Origin: Planctomycetota bacterium
Lineage (GTDB): Bacteria; Planctomycetota; Phycisphaerae; Phycisphaerales; SM1A02
Length of the DNA: 20,469 nucleotides
Assembly: GCA_027295435.1 (NCBI GenBank)
Contig: JAPUKX010000164.1
Coordinates: 1-20,469, forward strand
Reading direction: 5' to 3'
This document shows positions 8,047 to 14,327 of the stretch, piece by piece. Position 1 is the stretch's first letter; each line of letters starts with the position of its first letter. A program made the translations under genes and the position numbers. Below the pieces are notes generated by a model, which was not told the origin of the DNA, searched no databases, and worked only from the letters and a program-made list of their open reading frames with translations.

Positions 8047-8436
8047 ATGATACCGACCACGGCTGAAATCATGAAGAGACGTCACACAGCAGTCATGGTG
8101 CTGCGCATGATGAGTCTGTTGTTTCTATTTGCGAGCGCCCTCCCGTTGCTGTCATGGATGCTGGAAGGTATGAGCGACGCGGATCTATGGGACCTCGATT
8201 ATTACCTGGGCCGGATTACGATATCTGTCGCTGCACTCGCAATCGCTGCCGTGTGCCGCTTCTTCGATCGACCGTTGTCTCGGTGGATAGTGCCGATACC
8301 TAGTCCAGAATGTCCCAGTTGCGGCTATAGCCTGGAGCATCTACGACACCCGCGCTGTCCAGAATGCGGCATATCCCTTCCCGGGGCGCTCACGGATACC
8401 GAGGTTCCCCCAGACGAACCGCCCCCGCCGCGTTGA
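8047..8436 (+). CDS. Small membrane protein with C-terminal zinc ribbon
   Basis: A 129-residue protein of unknown function. It has two hydrophobic segments, about 18-39 and 56-73, and then a zinc ribbon with CPSC at 89-92 and CPEC at 104-107, followed by an acidic, Pro-rich tail. The ribbon core 'CPSCGYSL...RCPECG' is very common at the ends of planctomycete membrane proteins and is one of the taxonomic clues in this window. The gene follows the P-loop gene by three bases and precedes truA by 16, so the three are probably co-transcribed. The start could also be the in-frame ATG at 8071, which would remove eight residues before the basic MKRRH. Confidence 0.75.
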   Translation: MIPTTAEIMKRRHTAVMVLRMMSLLFLFASALPLLSWMLEGMSDADLWDLDYYLGRITISVAALAIAAVCRFFDRPLSRWIVPIPSPECPSCGYSLEHLRHPRCPECGISLPGALTDTEVPPDEPPPPR

Positions 8437-8452
8437 CCGTAACATCACGGAC

Positions 8453-9265
8453 ATGCCGCGCTACAGGCTCACCGTCGCCTATGACGGAACCAACTTTCAC
8501 GGCTGGCAGAAGCAGTGCGCCTCAGAAGGGCCGGCCCAGGAGTCGCTGCGCACCGTGCAAGGCGTGCTTGAACAGGCCATTGTGGACGTAGTGCGCGAGC
8601 GGGTCAGCGTGCAAGGAGCCTCACGCACCGATGCGGGTGTCCACGCGATAGGACAGGTCGCCGCCTTCAACTGTCAGATGGAGATGGCGCCCGATCGCCT
8701 TGCCCCGGCCATCAACTCGCGCCTGCCCGACGACGCGCAGGTACGTAGTGCCAGCATCATTCACGAAGGCTTCAGCCCCATCACCGACGCGATTGCGAAA
8801 GGTTACCGTTACCGCATCGCCCACGGTCGCAAGGGTCCGCCGCCAGCGGGCCTGCCACCGTTATTCAGCCGGCACACGACCTTTTGGACCCCCTACCGGC
8901 TCGATCCGGTTCGGATGAACGAAGCCGCGCGTCATCTGGTGGGCGAGCACGATTTCACCAGCTTCACGCGCAAGAACCACGGCCGGGAAAGTCCGATTCG
9001 CACCATCTTCGACTGCACAGTCACCGCCACCGGCCGCCAACGCTGCCGACTGGAGGTTTGCGGCGATGGCTTTCTGCACAACATGGTGCGCATCATCGTC
9101 GGCACACTGGTGGAGGTCGGCCGTGGCAGGATCGACCCGGACGCTCTGGGCGACATTCTCGCCGCCGCCGACCGTACCGCCGCTGGACCAACCCTTCCGC
9201 CGCAGGGGTTGTGTCTGATGTGGGTCCAGTACGAGAACGTCGCTGAAGCGGCGCGGCCCGCTTAA
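8453..9265 (+). CDS. truA: tRNA pseudouridine(38-40) synthase TruA
   Basis: TruA isomerises uridines 38-40 in the anticodon stem-loop of many tRNAs. The 270 residues show the N-terminal RLTVAYDGTNFHGWQ, the catalytic Asp in SRTDAGVHA (D60) and the C-terminal GDGFLHNMVRIIVGTL. The loop after GWQ is longer than usual (QCASEGPAQESL before RTVQG) by about ten residues. The start at ATG 8453 places the family's first strand at residue 4. No strong Shine-Dalgarno is visible, so translation may be coupled to the gene upstream. The TAA stop lies exactly at the centre of a 28-nt palindrome, so the last residues (AARPA) are encoded by one arm of it. Confidence 0.95.
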   Translation: MPRYRLTVAYDGTNFHGWQKQCASEGPAQESLRTVQGVLEQAIVDVVRERVSVQGASRTDAGVHAIGQVAAFNCQMEMAPDRLAPAINSRLPDDAQVRSASIIHEGFSPITDAIAKGYRYRIAHGRKGPPPAGLPPLFSRHTTFWTPYRLDPVRMNEAARHLVGEHDFTSFTRKNHGRESPIRTIFDCTVTATGRQRCRLEVCGDGFLHNMVRIIVGTLVEVGRGRIDPDALGDILAAADRTAAGPTLPPQGLCLMWVQYENVAEAARPA

Positions 9266-9277
9266 GCGGGCTGCGCC
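9250..9277. repeat. 28-nt palindrome spanning the truA stop and preceding the transposase
   Basis: Two 14-nt arms meet at CTTAAG (centre 9263/9264). The arms are perfect apart from one G/T position, which would be a G-U pair in RNA. It contains the truA TAA and ends two bases before a TATGAT. Its place next to a REP-associated transposase suggests it is a REP-type unit used by that enzyme, or a terminator, or both. Confidence 0.7.
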
Positions 9278-9279
9278 GG

Positions 9280-9285
9280 TATGAT
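9280..9285 (+). promoter_or_regulatory. Candidate -10 box (TATGAT) for the transposase gene
   Basis: TATGAT lies two bases after the 28-nt palindrome and seven bases before the GTG at 9293. Its layout matches 2806 and 11110. Confidence 0.4.
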
Positions 9286-9292
9286 TCACCTC

Positions 9293-9877
9293 GTGGAGAA
9301 ACGAATCCGCAAGTCATCGCGTTCGCGTGGCGAACGATTTCGCGGGCACCATCGCTTTGAGCACTGGTACGTTGACAATCAGGTGTACTTTATCACGGCG
9401 CGCTGCAGAGACCGCTATCGGGCGTTCGGCAGCGAACAGGCGAAGGACATCTTCTGGGATCGATTTCAACATTACACCGAACACGCCGGCTTCTTTCCAT
9501 GGGTGACATCGCTTCTTGATAACCACTACCACACCGTTAGATATTTGCGCGAAGGGATCCAACTGAAGACGATGATGCAGCGGCTGCACGGCTCGGTCGC
9601 CAAACTCGTGAATGATCTGTTGCCGCAGCGGCGGGCTGAGTTCTGGCGCGATACAAAGGGACGTGAGTATATCGATGGCTGCGTCCGTGACGCGCGACAG
9701 TGTCAGCTGGCTTATCGGTACACTTTGACGCAGAGCGTTCGGCACAGTATCTGCACCGATTATCGTGACTACCCCCATACGCGCATCAACGTTGCTCTCG
9801 ATCGCGGGCTGAGCCGTGCGGTAGCGCTGGGGGCATTTCTCGAGAACGTGCCGTACACGCGCTACGAATGCTTGTGA
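9293..9877 (+). CDS. REP-associated tyrosine transposase (Y1/IS200-like)
   Basis: A single-strand DNA transposase of the HUH/Y1 group, 194 residues from GTG 9293. The metal-binding HUH pair is HYH at 78-80 in LLDNHYHTV. The likely nucleophile is a Tyr in the helix AYRYTLTQSVRHS (141 or 143). FYW-rich N-terminal strands (HWYVDNQVYFITARCRDR) fit the family. The frame also opens at ATG 9281, which lies inside the TATGAT box, so I prefer the GTG. No tnpB, no paired IS200 ends and no target duplication are visible. With the palindrome just upstream this is a single-copy RAYT rather than a complete IS. Such proteins mobilise or maintain short palindromic repeats in their host. Confidence 0.85.
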   Translation: MEKRIRKSSRSRGERFRGHHRFEHWYVDNQVYFITARCRDRYRAFGSEQAKDIFWDRFQHYTEHAGFFPWVTSLLDNHYHTVRYLREGIQLKTMMQRLHGSVAKLVNDLLPQRRAEFWRDTKGREYIDGCVRDARQCQLAYRYTLTQSVRHSICTDYRDYPHTRINVALDRGLSRAVALGAFLENVPYTRYECL

Positions 9878-9909
9878 CGGCTCACGTGCAATGGCCGTCG
9901 CGGTAGACT
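9876..9909 (+). promoter_or_regulatory. Stem-loop plus TAGACT before the glycosyltransferase
   Basis: GACGGC and GCCGTC (9876-9881/9894-9899, 12-nt loop) start at the transposase stop codon. A TAGACT (9904-9909) follows four bases later, 15 bases before the ATG at 9925. This is a looser version of the palindrome-box-start layout seen at 2785, 9250 and 11087. Confidence 0.3.
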
Positions 9910-9924
9910 GACCGGCGTCTCCCC

Positions 9925-11088
9925 ATGCGCATCATGCACATTTCAACACGGCTGATCCTCGGCGGATCGCAGGAAAACACGGTTCTTTCCTGCGAAGGCC
10001 AAGCCGATCGCGGGCATCACGTAAGCCTCGTGTACGGACCCATCTACGGTCCGGAAGGATCGCTGCTTGCGCGCGTGCGCAGACATGGCGGAATCGAGAC
10101 GATGGAAACGCCGCACCTCACGCGCCAGCTGAATCCCGTCCGAGACCTTCGGTGTTACTTCGATCTGCGCAGGCTGATTCGCGACTGGAACCCGGAGGTG
10201 GTGCACACACATTCATCCAAGGCGGGAATCATCGGCCGGCTGGCGGCGTGGAACCAAGATGTGCCCTGCGTCGTCCATACCATTCACGGGCTGGCCTTTC
10301 ATCCCTATCAAGCAAAGTGGCGCAACGCCCTGTACATCCTCGCCGAGCGCATCGCGGCAAAGCGATGCCATCGCCTGATCTGTGTCGCCGATGCCATGGG
10401 CAAACAAGCGCGAGCCGAACATGTCGGCCGAGCCGACCACTACGTCACTGTGTACTCGGGCATGGAGGTGGATCGGTTCATCAATCCCTGCTGGTCGCGC
10501 GCCGAGGTCCGGGCCGAACTCGGCTTTGCTGATGACGACTTCGTTCTCGGCACGATCTCGCGGCTCGCCGAGCTGAAAGGCCACGACGACCTGCTCGATG
10601 CGGTATCGCCGCTCATGCGCGAACGGGCGAACCTGAAACTGTTGTGGGTCGGCGACGGGTGGTGGCGCGATCGCCTGCTGAAACGCGTTGCTGACATGGG
10701 GCTCATCCGCCGCGTGGTCCACACCGGCTTGGTCAACACCGAACAGATTCCCAGATTTCTGCAAGCGATGGATGCGCTGGCTCACCCCAGCTATCGCGAA
10801 GGTCTGCCGCGCGCGGTGCCCCAAGCGCTGCTCAGCGGTGTGGCGGTCATCGTCTATGATGTCGATGGCGCCCCGGAAGCGTGTGTCGAGGGCAAGACCG
10901 GGCGACTGGTGCCGCCGGGCGATACTGCGGCCCTGCGCGACGCCGTGCAGTGGATGATGGATCATCCAGCCGAGCGAGCAGAGATGGCCCGCCGTGGGCA
11001 AGACGTGTGCCGAACTCGCTTTGATTCCTCCGCGATGATTCAACAACTGGAATCCATCTATATTTCCGTGCTGAAACAAAATACATAG
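9925..11088 (+). CDS. GT4-family glycosyltransferase
   Basis: A retaining GT-B glycosyltransferase of 387 residues that transfers a sugar from an NDP-sugar to an acceptor, probably in exopolysaccharide or glycolipid synthesis at the cytoplasmic face of the membrane. The N-terminal domain has the donor-proximal LGGSQENT loop (12-19) and HTHSSKAGIIGRLAA (94-108). The C-terminal domain has ISRLAELKGH, with the phosphate-binding Arg213/Lys218 pair, then VGDG and SYREGLPRAVPQALLSG. In that last motif the second Glu of the usual E-x7-E is Gln (E292...Q300). The TAG stop is the first part of a perfect 22-nt palindrome. It is followed at 36 bp by a deacetylase gene. The acceptor and sugar are unknown. 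It lacks the BshA-type N-terminus. Confidence 0.88.
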   Translation: MRIMHISTRLILGGSQENTVLSCEGQADRGHHVSLVYGPIYGPEGSLLARVRRHGGIETMETPHLTRQLNPVRDLRCYFDLRRLIRDWNPEVVHTHSSKAGIIGRLAAWNQDVPCVVHTIHGLAFHPYQAKWRNALYILAERIAAKRCHRLICVADAMGKQARAEHVGRADHYVTVYSGMEVDRFINPCWSRAEVRAELGFADDDFVLGTISRLAELKGHDDLLDAVSPLMRERANLKLLWVGDGWWRDRLLKRVADMGLIRRVVHTGLVNTEQIPRFLQAMDALAHPSYREGLPRAVPQALLSGVAVIVYDVDGAPEACVEGKTGRLVPPGDTAALRDAVQWMMDHPAERAEMARRGQDVCRTRFDSSAMIQQLESIYISVLKQNT

Positions 11089-11108
11089 CCCCAGGCATGC
11101 CTGGGGCT
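11085..11108 (+). repeat. ATAGCCCC palindrome at the glycosyltransferase stop
   Basis: A perfect 22-nt inverted repeat (11087-11108, centre 11097/11098) preceded by AT. The TAG at 11086-11088 is the stop codon of the glycosyltransferase. It aligns with the repeat units at 4255 and 4338, including paired changes in the stem. TTTAT follows, so it could serve as an intrinsic terminator with a very short T tract. Confidence 0.7.
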
Positions 11109-11109
11109 T

Positions 11110-11115
11110 TATGAT
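11110..11115 (+). promoter_or_regulatory. Candidate -10 box (TATGAT) for the deacetylase gene
   Basis: TATGAT lies one base after the palindrome and eight bases before the ATG at 11124. A transcript would be leaderless or nearly so. Same layout as 2806 and 9280. Confidence 0.45.
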
Positions 11116-11123
11116 CCAGCGCT

Positions 11124-11819
11124 ATGACAAACATCCTCGTCGTCGGCCCACACCCGGATGATCAAGAGCTGGGGATGGGCGGCACCATCGCCAAGCTCGC
11201 CGAACAGGGTCATGACGTTCTGTTGCTGGACATGACCAACGGCGAGCCGACCCCGCACGGCGATCCGCAAACGCGCGCCAAGGAGGCCGCCAAGGCCGCA
11301 GACATCCTCGGCGTCCAACGCCGGGGGCTCGATCTTCCCAACCGGGTGCTCCAGTACAGCATTGACGCCCGCCATTTGGTCGCCGGGGTGATTCGTGAAC
11401 ATCAAGCCGAGATCGTTTTCACACCCTGCCTGCCGGACGCCCATCCAGACCACACGGCCACGACGCGCATCGTTGAGGATGCCAGATTTGATGCAAAGCT
11501 CACCAAGACTGACCTTCCGGGGGAGCCGATCTATCCGCGCTGGCTGTTCTATTACTACTGCACCCACCTGCGGACGATCCCCCAGCCAAGCTTTCTCCTG
11601 GACATCACCGGATACGAGGACCGCAAGCGCCAGGCGATGCTGGCTTACGACAGTCAGTTCGTGCAACCGGCGAAGAACCGACGGATCGTCGAGTGGCTCG
11701 ACGCCGCCGGAACCTACTTCGGCAGCCGCATCGGCGTCGCCGCCGCGGAACCGTTCTCTACCAAGGAACCACTTGGACTGACGGGATTGAATGTGTTGAC
11801 GCCGGCGACAGTATGCTGA
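11124..11819 (+). CDS. PIG-L/LmbE deacetylase, BshB1-like
   Basis: A zinc-dependent N-acetylglucosamine deacetylase of 231 residues. Zinc ligands are visible as PHPDD (H10, D13; catalytic D12) and HPDH (H110). Beyond the general LmbE pattern it follows the bacillithiol-type BshB1 order: GMGGTIAKLAEQGH, DMTNGE, the R..EA..AA.ILGV block, LDLPN, DAHPDH, PRWLFYYYCTH, PSFLLDI and YDSQF. BshB1 converts GlcNAc-malate to GlcN-malate in the synthesis of bacillithiol, a low-molecular-weight thiol. The upstream GT4 is not a recognisable BshA and no BshC is in the window, so the pathway is unproven. No Shine-Dalgarno is seen. The start lies just behind a TATGAT box. Confidence 0.85.
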   Translation: MTNILVVGPHPDDQELGMGGTIAKLAEQGHDVLLLDMTNGEPTPHGDPQTRAKEAAKAADILGVQRRGLDLPNRVLQYSIDARHLVAGVIREHQAEIVFTPCLPDAHPDHTATTRIVEDARFDAKLTKTDLPGEPIYPRWLFYYYCTHLRTIPQPSFLLDITGYEDRKRQAMLAYDSQFVQPAKNRRIVEWLDAAGTYFGSRIGVAAAEPFSTKEPLGLTGLNVLTPATVC

Positions 11820-11854
11820 CACATTGAAACCGCTCATTTGCTCGCAATACCCGG

Positions 11855-11892
11855 GGGCCGGCCACCGTTTGATGTTTGAGTTCGACCGGCCC
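11855..11892. repeat. Inverted repeat upstream of the deiodinase-like gene
   Basis: GGGCCGG (11855-11861) and CCGGCCC (11886-11892) with a 24-nt spacer lie in the leader between the deacetylase stop and the ATG at 11920. TACACA follows the second arm directly. It could be a terminator or an operator. The evidence is only its symmetry. Confidence 0.35.
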
Positions 11893-11919
11893 TACACACC
11901 CCCCAGGAGAACCACCACC

Positions 11920-13005
11920 ATGCGAAGCGGTCGCTTACTTGTTGCTATTGCAGCACTTGCGCTCTTATCGGGCAGTTGGGCCTACGGGCAGGACCGGACA
12001 CCGGACGGCGCCAAGAACGAGCAGCCACAGGGTGATCGGGGCCGACGCCCGTCGCGCGACCAAGTCGATCCCAGCAAGGATGAGGTCTTACAGACAATTC
12101 GGGACGCGGTCGCGCCATCTGATGAGCAGATGCAGCAGATCGTTGACCGCTATCGGCAGCTACGCCAGGACCAACGCGACGCAATGCGCCAGGTCATGCG
12201 CGGGTCACGAGGCGACGGCCAGCGACGTCGCGACGGTCAGCGACCTCGCGAGCGCAGTGATCGGCAACGTGGCGACCGCCCGGACCGTCAGGCGATGATG
12301 AAGACAATTCGTACGGCGGTGGAACCGATCAACGCGCAGTTTCTCAGCGATTGCCGTGCCATCCTGGACGCCGCGCGACAGGAAGCGTGGGACGCGTGCG
12401 CCGCTGGATTGGATCTCATGCCCCAGCGGGGGCGAGGCGGCCGCGGCGGCCCCGATCCGGCCAAGGGACCCAATGTTGGTGAGCCAGCCCCCGATTTCGA
12501 GTTGGCCGACCTCGACGGCAAGCGGCTCAACCTCAAATCGCTGCGCGGCAAGCCCGTCGTGGTCGAGTTCGGCAGCTATACCTGCCCGGTGTTCCGGCGG
12601 CAAGTTGACGGCCTGGCAGCCCTGCGAGCCGAATTCGGTGACGATGTCCAATGGCTCATGATCTATACCGCCGAAGCGCACCCCACGGACGGTCGAGTTG
12701 CGCCAATCAACAGCCGCGCCGGCATTGAGATTCCGCAACATACCTCCTTTGAGAAGCGACTGGAATGCGCGAAACTGTGCAAAGAGAAGCTCAAGCTCAA
12801 ACTGCACGTGCTTGTTGACAGCTTCGATGACAAGGTGACCAAGGCATACGGCGGCCATCCGAACCGAGGCTACGTTGTCGATCGTGAAGGGAAGATCGTC
12901 TCCAAGCAGATCTGGATTGAGCCCGTGGCGACGCGCAAAGCGCTCAATGCGATCTTACAGCGCACGGATTCCGAGGCGCCGAAGACTGCGCCGGCTTCGC
13001 TATAG
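11920..13005 (+). CDS. Secreted thioredoxin-fold protein, iodothyronine deiodinase-like
   Basis: A 361-residue exported protein. Residues 1-23 are a Sec signal peptide (basic start, hydrophobic LLVAIAALALLSGS, cut near AYG-Q). A helical and then Arg/Gln/Asp-rich segment follows (about 94-124), encoded in part by an 18-bp tandem duplication. A Gly-rich linker then leads to a thioredoxin-fold domain from about 185. It contains VVVEFGSYTCPVFRRQVDGL with C222, and IYTAEAHPTDG. These match the deiodinase family, whose animal members read FGSCTxPPF with selenocysteine and EAHxSDGW. Here the redox residue is Cys, encoded by TGC. A peroxidase or disulfide-exchange role outside the cytoplasm is more likely than hormone deiodination. 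AGGAGA (11905-11910) supports the ATG at 11920. The frame upstream to 11824 lacks a plausible start. Confidence 0.82.
   Translation: MRSGRLLVAIAALALLSGSWAYGQDRTPDGAKNEQPQGDRGRRPSRDQVDPSKDEVLQTIRDAVAPSDEQMQQIVDRYRQLRQDQRDAMRQVMRGSRGDGQRRRDGQRPRERSDRQRGDRPDRQAMMKTIRTAVEPINAQFLSDCRAILDAARQEAWDACAAGLDLMPQRGRGGRGGPDPAKGPNVGEPAPDFELADLDGKRLNLKSLRGKPVVVEFGSYTCPVFRRQVDGLAALRAEFGDDVQWLMIYTAEAHPTDGRVAPINSRAGIEIPQHTSFEKRLECAKLCKEKLKLKLHVLVDSFDDKVTKAYGGHPNRGYVVDREGKIVSKQIWIEPVATRKALNAILQRTDSEAPKTAPASL
12212..12247 (+). repeat. 18-bp tandem duplication in the deiodinase-like gene
   Basis: Two adjacent 18-bp units (12212-12229 and 12230-12247) differ at two positions and encode part of the basic RRRDGQRPR linker. 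An in-frame expansion of a low-complexity linker is the simplest reading. Confidence 0.65.
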
Positions 13006-13056
13006 CCGCTTCGGTCGGTGGAACCTCCGCCAACCCTCACAAAGAGACGGGGCGCC

Positions 13057-13692
13057 GTGCCCGACATATGCCTGACCCGATTCGATGATCTGCCGGCGAT
13101 CCTTGTCATCAGCAACTGGGCGGCGAAGCACACCGCAGCGAACTTTGCGGTGGAGCCGGAGACGCTGCAATCGTGGCGGCAGGATTGGCGCGACACCCAC
13201 GAGATGTATCCGTGGTTCGTAGCGGTGGATACGCCCTCACCCCCGGCCCCTCTCTCAATGGCAGAGAGGAGTGAGACCCTCCCCCTAACCCCTTCCCTAG
13301 GAGGGAGGGGGAATGTTGTTGGTTTTGCCAAGGCCGCGCCATGGAAGGGTCGCTGCGCTTATCACTGGACCGCTGAGGTGACGGTGTATGTGCATCCTGA
13401 CCACCACGGCCAAGGCATCGCTGCCTCACTGTACAAAGCGTTGATCCCCACACTTAAAGCGCAGGGCTATCACACGCTGCTCGGGGGGATCACCGCGCCG
13501 AACCCGGCCAGTGTGCGCCTGCACGAATCATTCGGCTTCCGCCGCGTCGCCTGCTTCGAGCGCGTCGGGTGGAAGTTCGGGAAGTGGCATGATGTCGGCT
13601 ATTGGGAGGTGGTGCTTGCTGAACAACAACCCCCGCCAGAGCGAGTGCGGCCGGTGGACGAGGTGTTCCCGAGTGATCGCTGCGGTGGGTAA
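13057..13692 (+). CDS. GNAT N-acetyltransferase, phosphinothricin-acetyltransferase-like, with in-frame insertion
   Basis: A cytoplasmic acetyl-CoA-dependent N-acetyltransferase. The core shows LTRFDDLPAILVISNWAA, TVYVHPDHHGQGIAASLYKA (the acetyl-CoA-binding loop), GGITAPNPASVRLHESFGF and KFGKWHDVGYW, the usual PAT/Bar-like order. Residues 59-86 (TPSPPAP through LGGRGN) do not belong to the fold. They replace the short turn between the strand ending WFVAVD and the strand starting VVGFA, and they are encoded by two back-to-back GC-rich palindromes. Without them the protein is 183 residues, the normal size. GTG 13057 matches the family N-terminus. The frame is also open from GTG 13018. The substrate is unknown, and the enzyme could be impaired or tolerate the loop. 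Confidence 0.83.
   Translation: MPDICLTRFDDLPAILVISNWAAKHTAANFAVEPETLQSWRQDWRDTHEMYPWFVAVDTPSPPAPLSMAERSETLPLTPSLGGRGNVVGFAKAAPWKGRCAYHWTAEVTVYVHPDHHGQGIAASLYKALIPTLKAQGYHTLLGGITAPNPASVRLHESFGFRRVACFERVGWKFGKWHDVGYWEVVLAEQQPPPERVRPVDEVFPSDRCGG
13231..13314. repeat. Palindromic element inserted in-frame in the GNAT gene
   Basis: 84 bp made of two hairpin-forming halves. In the first, CCTCTCT/AGAGAGG (about 13248-13268) is flanked by CTCAC/GTGAG. In the second, a C-rich arm pairs with the G-rich AGGAGGGAGGGGG arm (about 13278-13311). It encodes 28 residues with no stop. The opposite strand is also open, reading PLPPREGVRGR... and ERGAGGEG. The composition and peptide look like the dispersed palindromic units known to insert in genes, comparable in principle to Rickettsia palindromic elements. 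Confidence 0.75.
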
Positions 13693-13715
13693 GCCAAACG
13701 CAATTCGCATGTCAA

Positions 13716-13735
13716 CCGGCTTGAGGACAAGCCGG
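13716..13735. repeat. REP-like hairpin between convergent genes
   Basis: CCGGCTTG and CAAGCCGG form a perfect 8-bp stem with an AGGA loop, 24 bp after the GNAT stop. The following GCTCGCTACAGC holds the TAG stop (complement of 13740-13742) of the minus-strand membrane protein. Its sequence differs from the ATAGCCC family. It may terminate both convergent genes. Confidence 0.6.
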
Positions 13736-13739
13736 CTCG

Positions 13740-14162
13740 CTACAGCGGGATAAACAACCACGTCAGCAGCACAATGATCACGATGCTGGCGGCGATGCTG
13801 AGAAGAAGCATCATCTTCGCACGCGGTGATCCCTTGGCGGCCGCGAGGGGACGACCCTCCTTGGTTCCGTAGCCGGCCCAGCGCAAGGGCAGTCGCGCCA
13901 GGCTCTGCTGCCAGCCGGCGAGGCGCCTGCCCCGACAGGCTCGCCAGGTGTAGAGGTTCACAAGAAACGCGATGGCGATGATGTACCCAAGCAAGCCCTG
14001 CTTCCAGGTGCCGACTTGGGGCGCGACGATCGACCAGAGCCAGATTGCGAACCCGCCGATCATCAGCAGGCCGATGTAGATCGCCCCGTCGGGGGTGCCG
14101 GCGCCTGATCGACCCCGCGCGGAGCCCCCTTTCGGACCGCCCCTGCCATGCGGATTACTCAT
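13740..14162 (-). CDS. Small membrane protein, three predicted helices
   Basis: I do not recognise the family. From ATG 14162 the product has 140 residues: a Gly/Arg/Pro-rich N-terminal tail (MSNPHGRGGPKGG...), then hydrophobic segments at about 30-48 (YIGLLMIGGFAIWLWSIVAP), 57-73 (LLGYIIAIAFLVNLY) and 116-138 (the Leu/Ile-rich C-terminus ending FIPL). A basic, Trp-containing loop separates the second and third. The frame is open upstream to a GTG at 14276, but those extra residues look non-coding. The Shine-Dalgarno is weak. It is convergent with the GNAT gene across a REP-like hairpin and lies downstream of a decayed dehydratase gene on the same strand. The function is unknown. Confidence 0.65.
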   Translation of the reverse strand: MSNPHGRGGPKGGSARGRSGAGTPDGAIYIGLLMIGGFAIWLWSIVAPQVGTWKQGLLGYIIAIAFLVNLYTWRACRGRRLAGWQQSLARLPLRWAGYGTKEGRPLAAAKGSPRAKMMLLLSIAASIVIIVLLTWLFIPL

Positions 14163-14327
14163 CGTCCAGCCCCTGCCCTGTGCTGACCCAATCCGGCCGG
14201 CAACCCATCCAAAGGTCTGTTCATCTCGCAGGTCGCCGCCATCTTCCTGTGGGCGATGAATTGATGCAAGCCACACGCATTGTGATTCGGTTTCGAGCTA
14301 CACCGATGGCCTGGCCGCTTGGGCTTC

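Noticed and set aside
9281..9295. ATG at 9281 as the transposase start
   Set aside because: That ATG is part of the TATGAT box directly after the palindrome and has no Shine-Dalgarno. The GTG at 9293 fits the box-to-start spacing seen at 2821 and 11124. It remains a possible alternative.
10213..11079. Long minus-strand open frame opposite the glycosyltransferase, and similar ones at 16161-17102, 15106-15807 and 17396-18163
   Set aside because: All lie antisense to genes with recognised motifs and have compositions of GC-rich shadow frames. None has a Shine-Dalgarno or a known domain.
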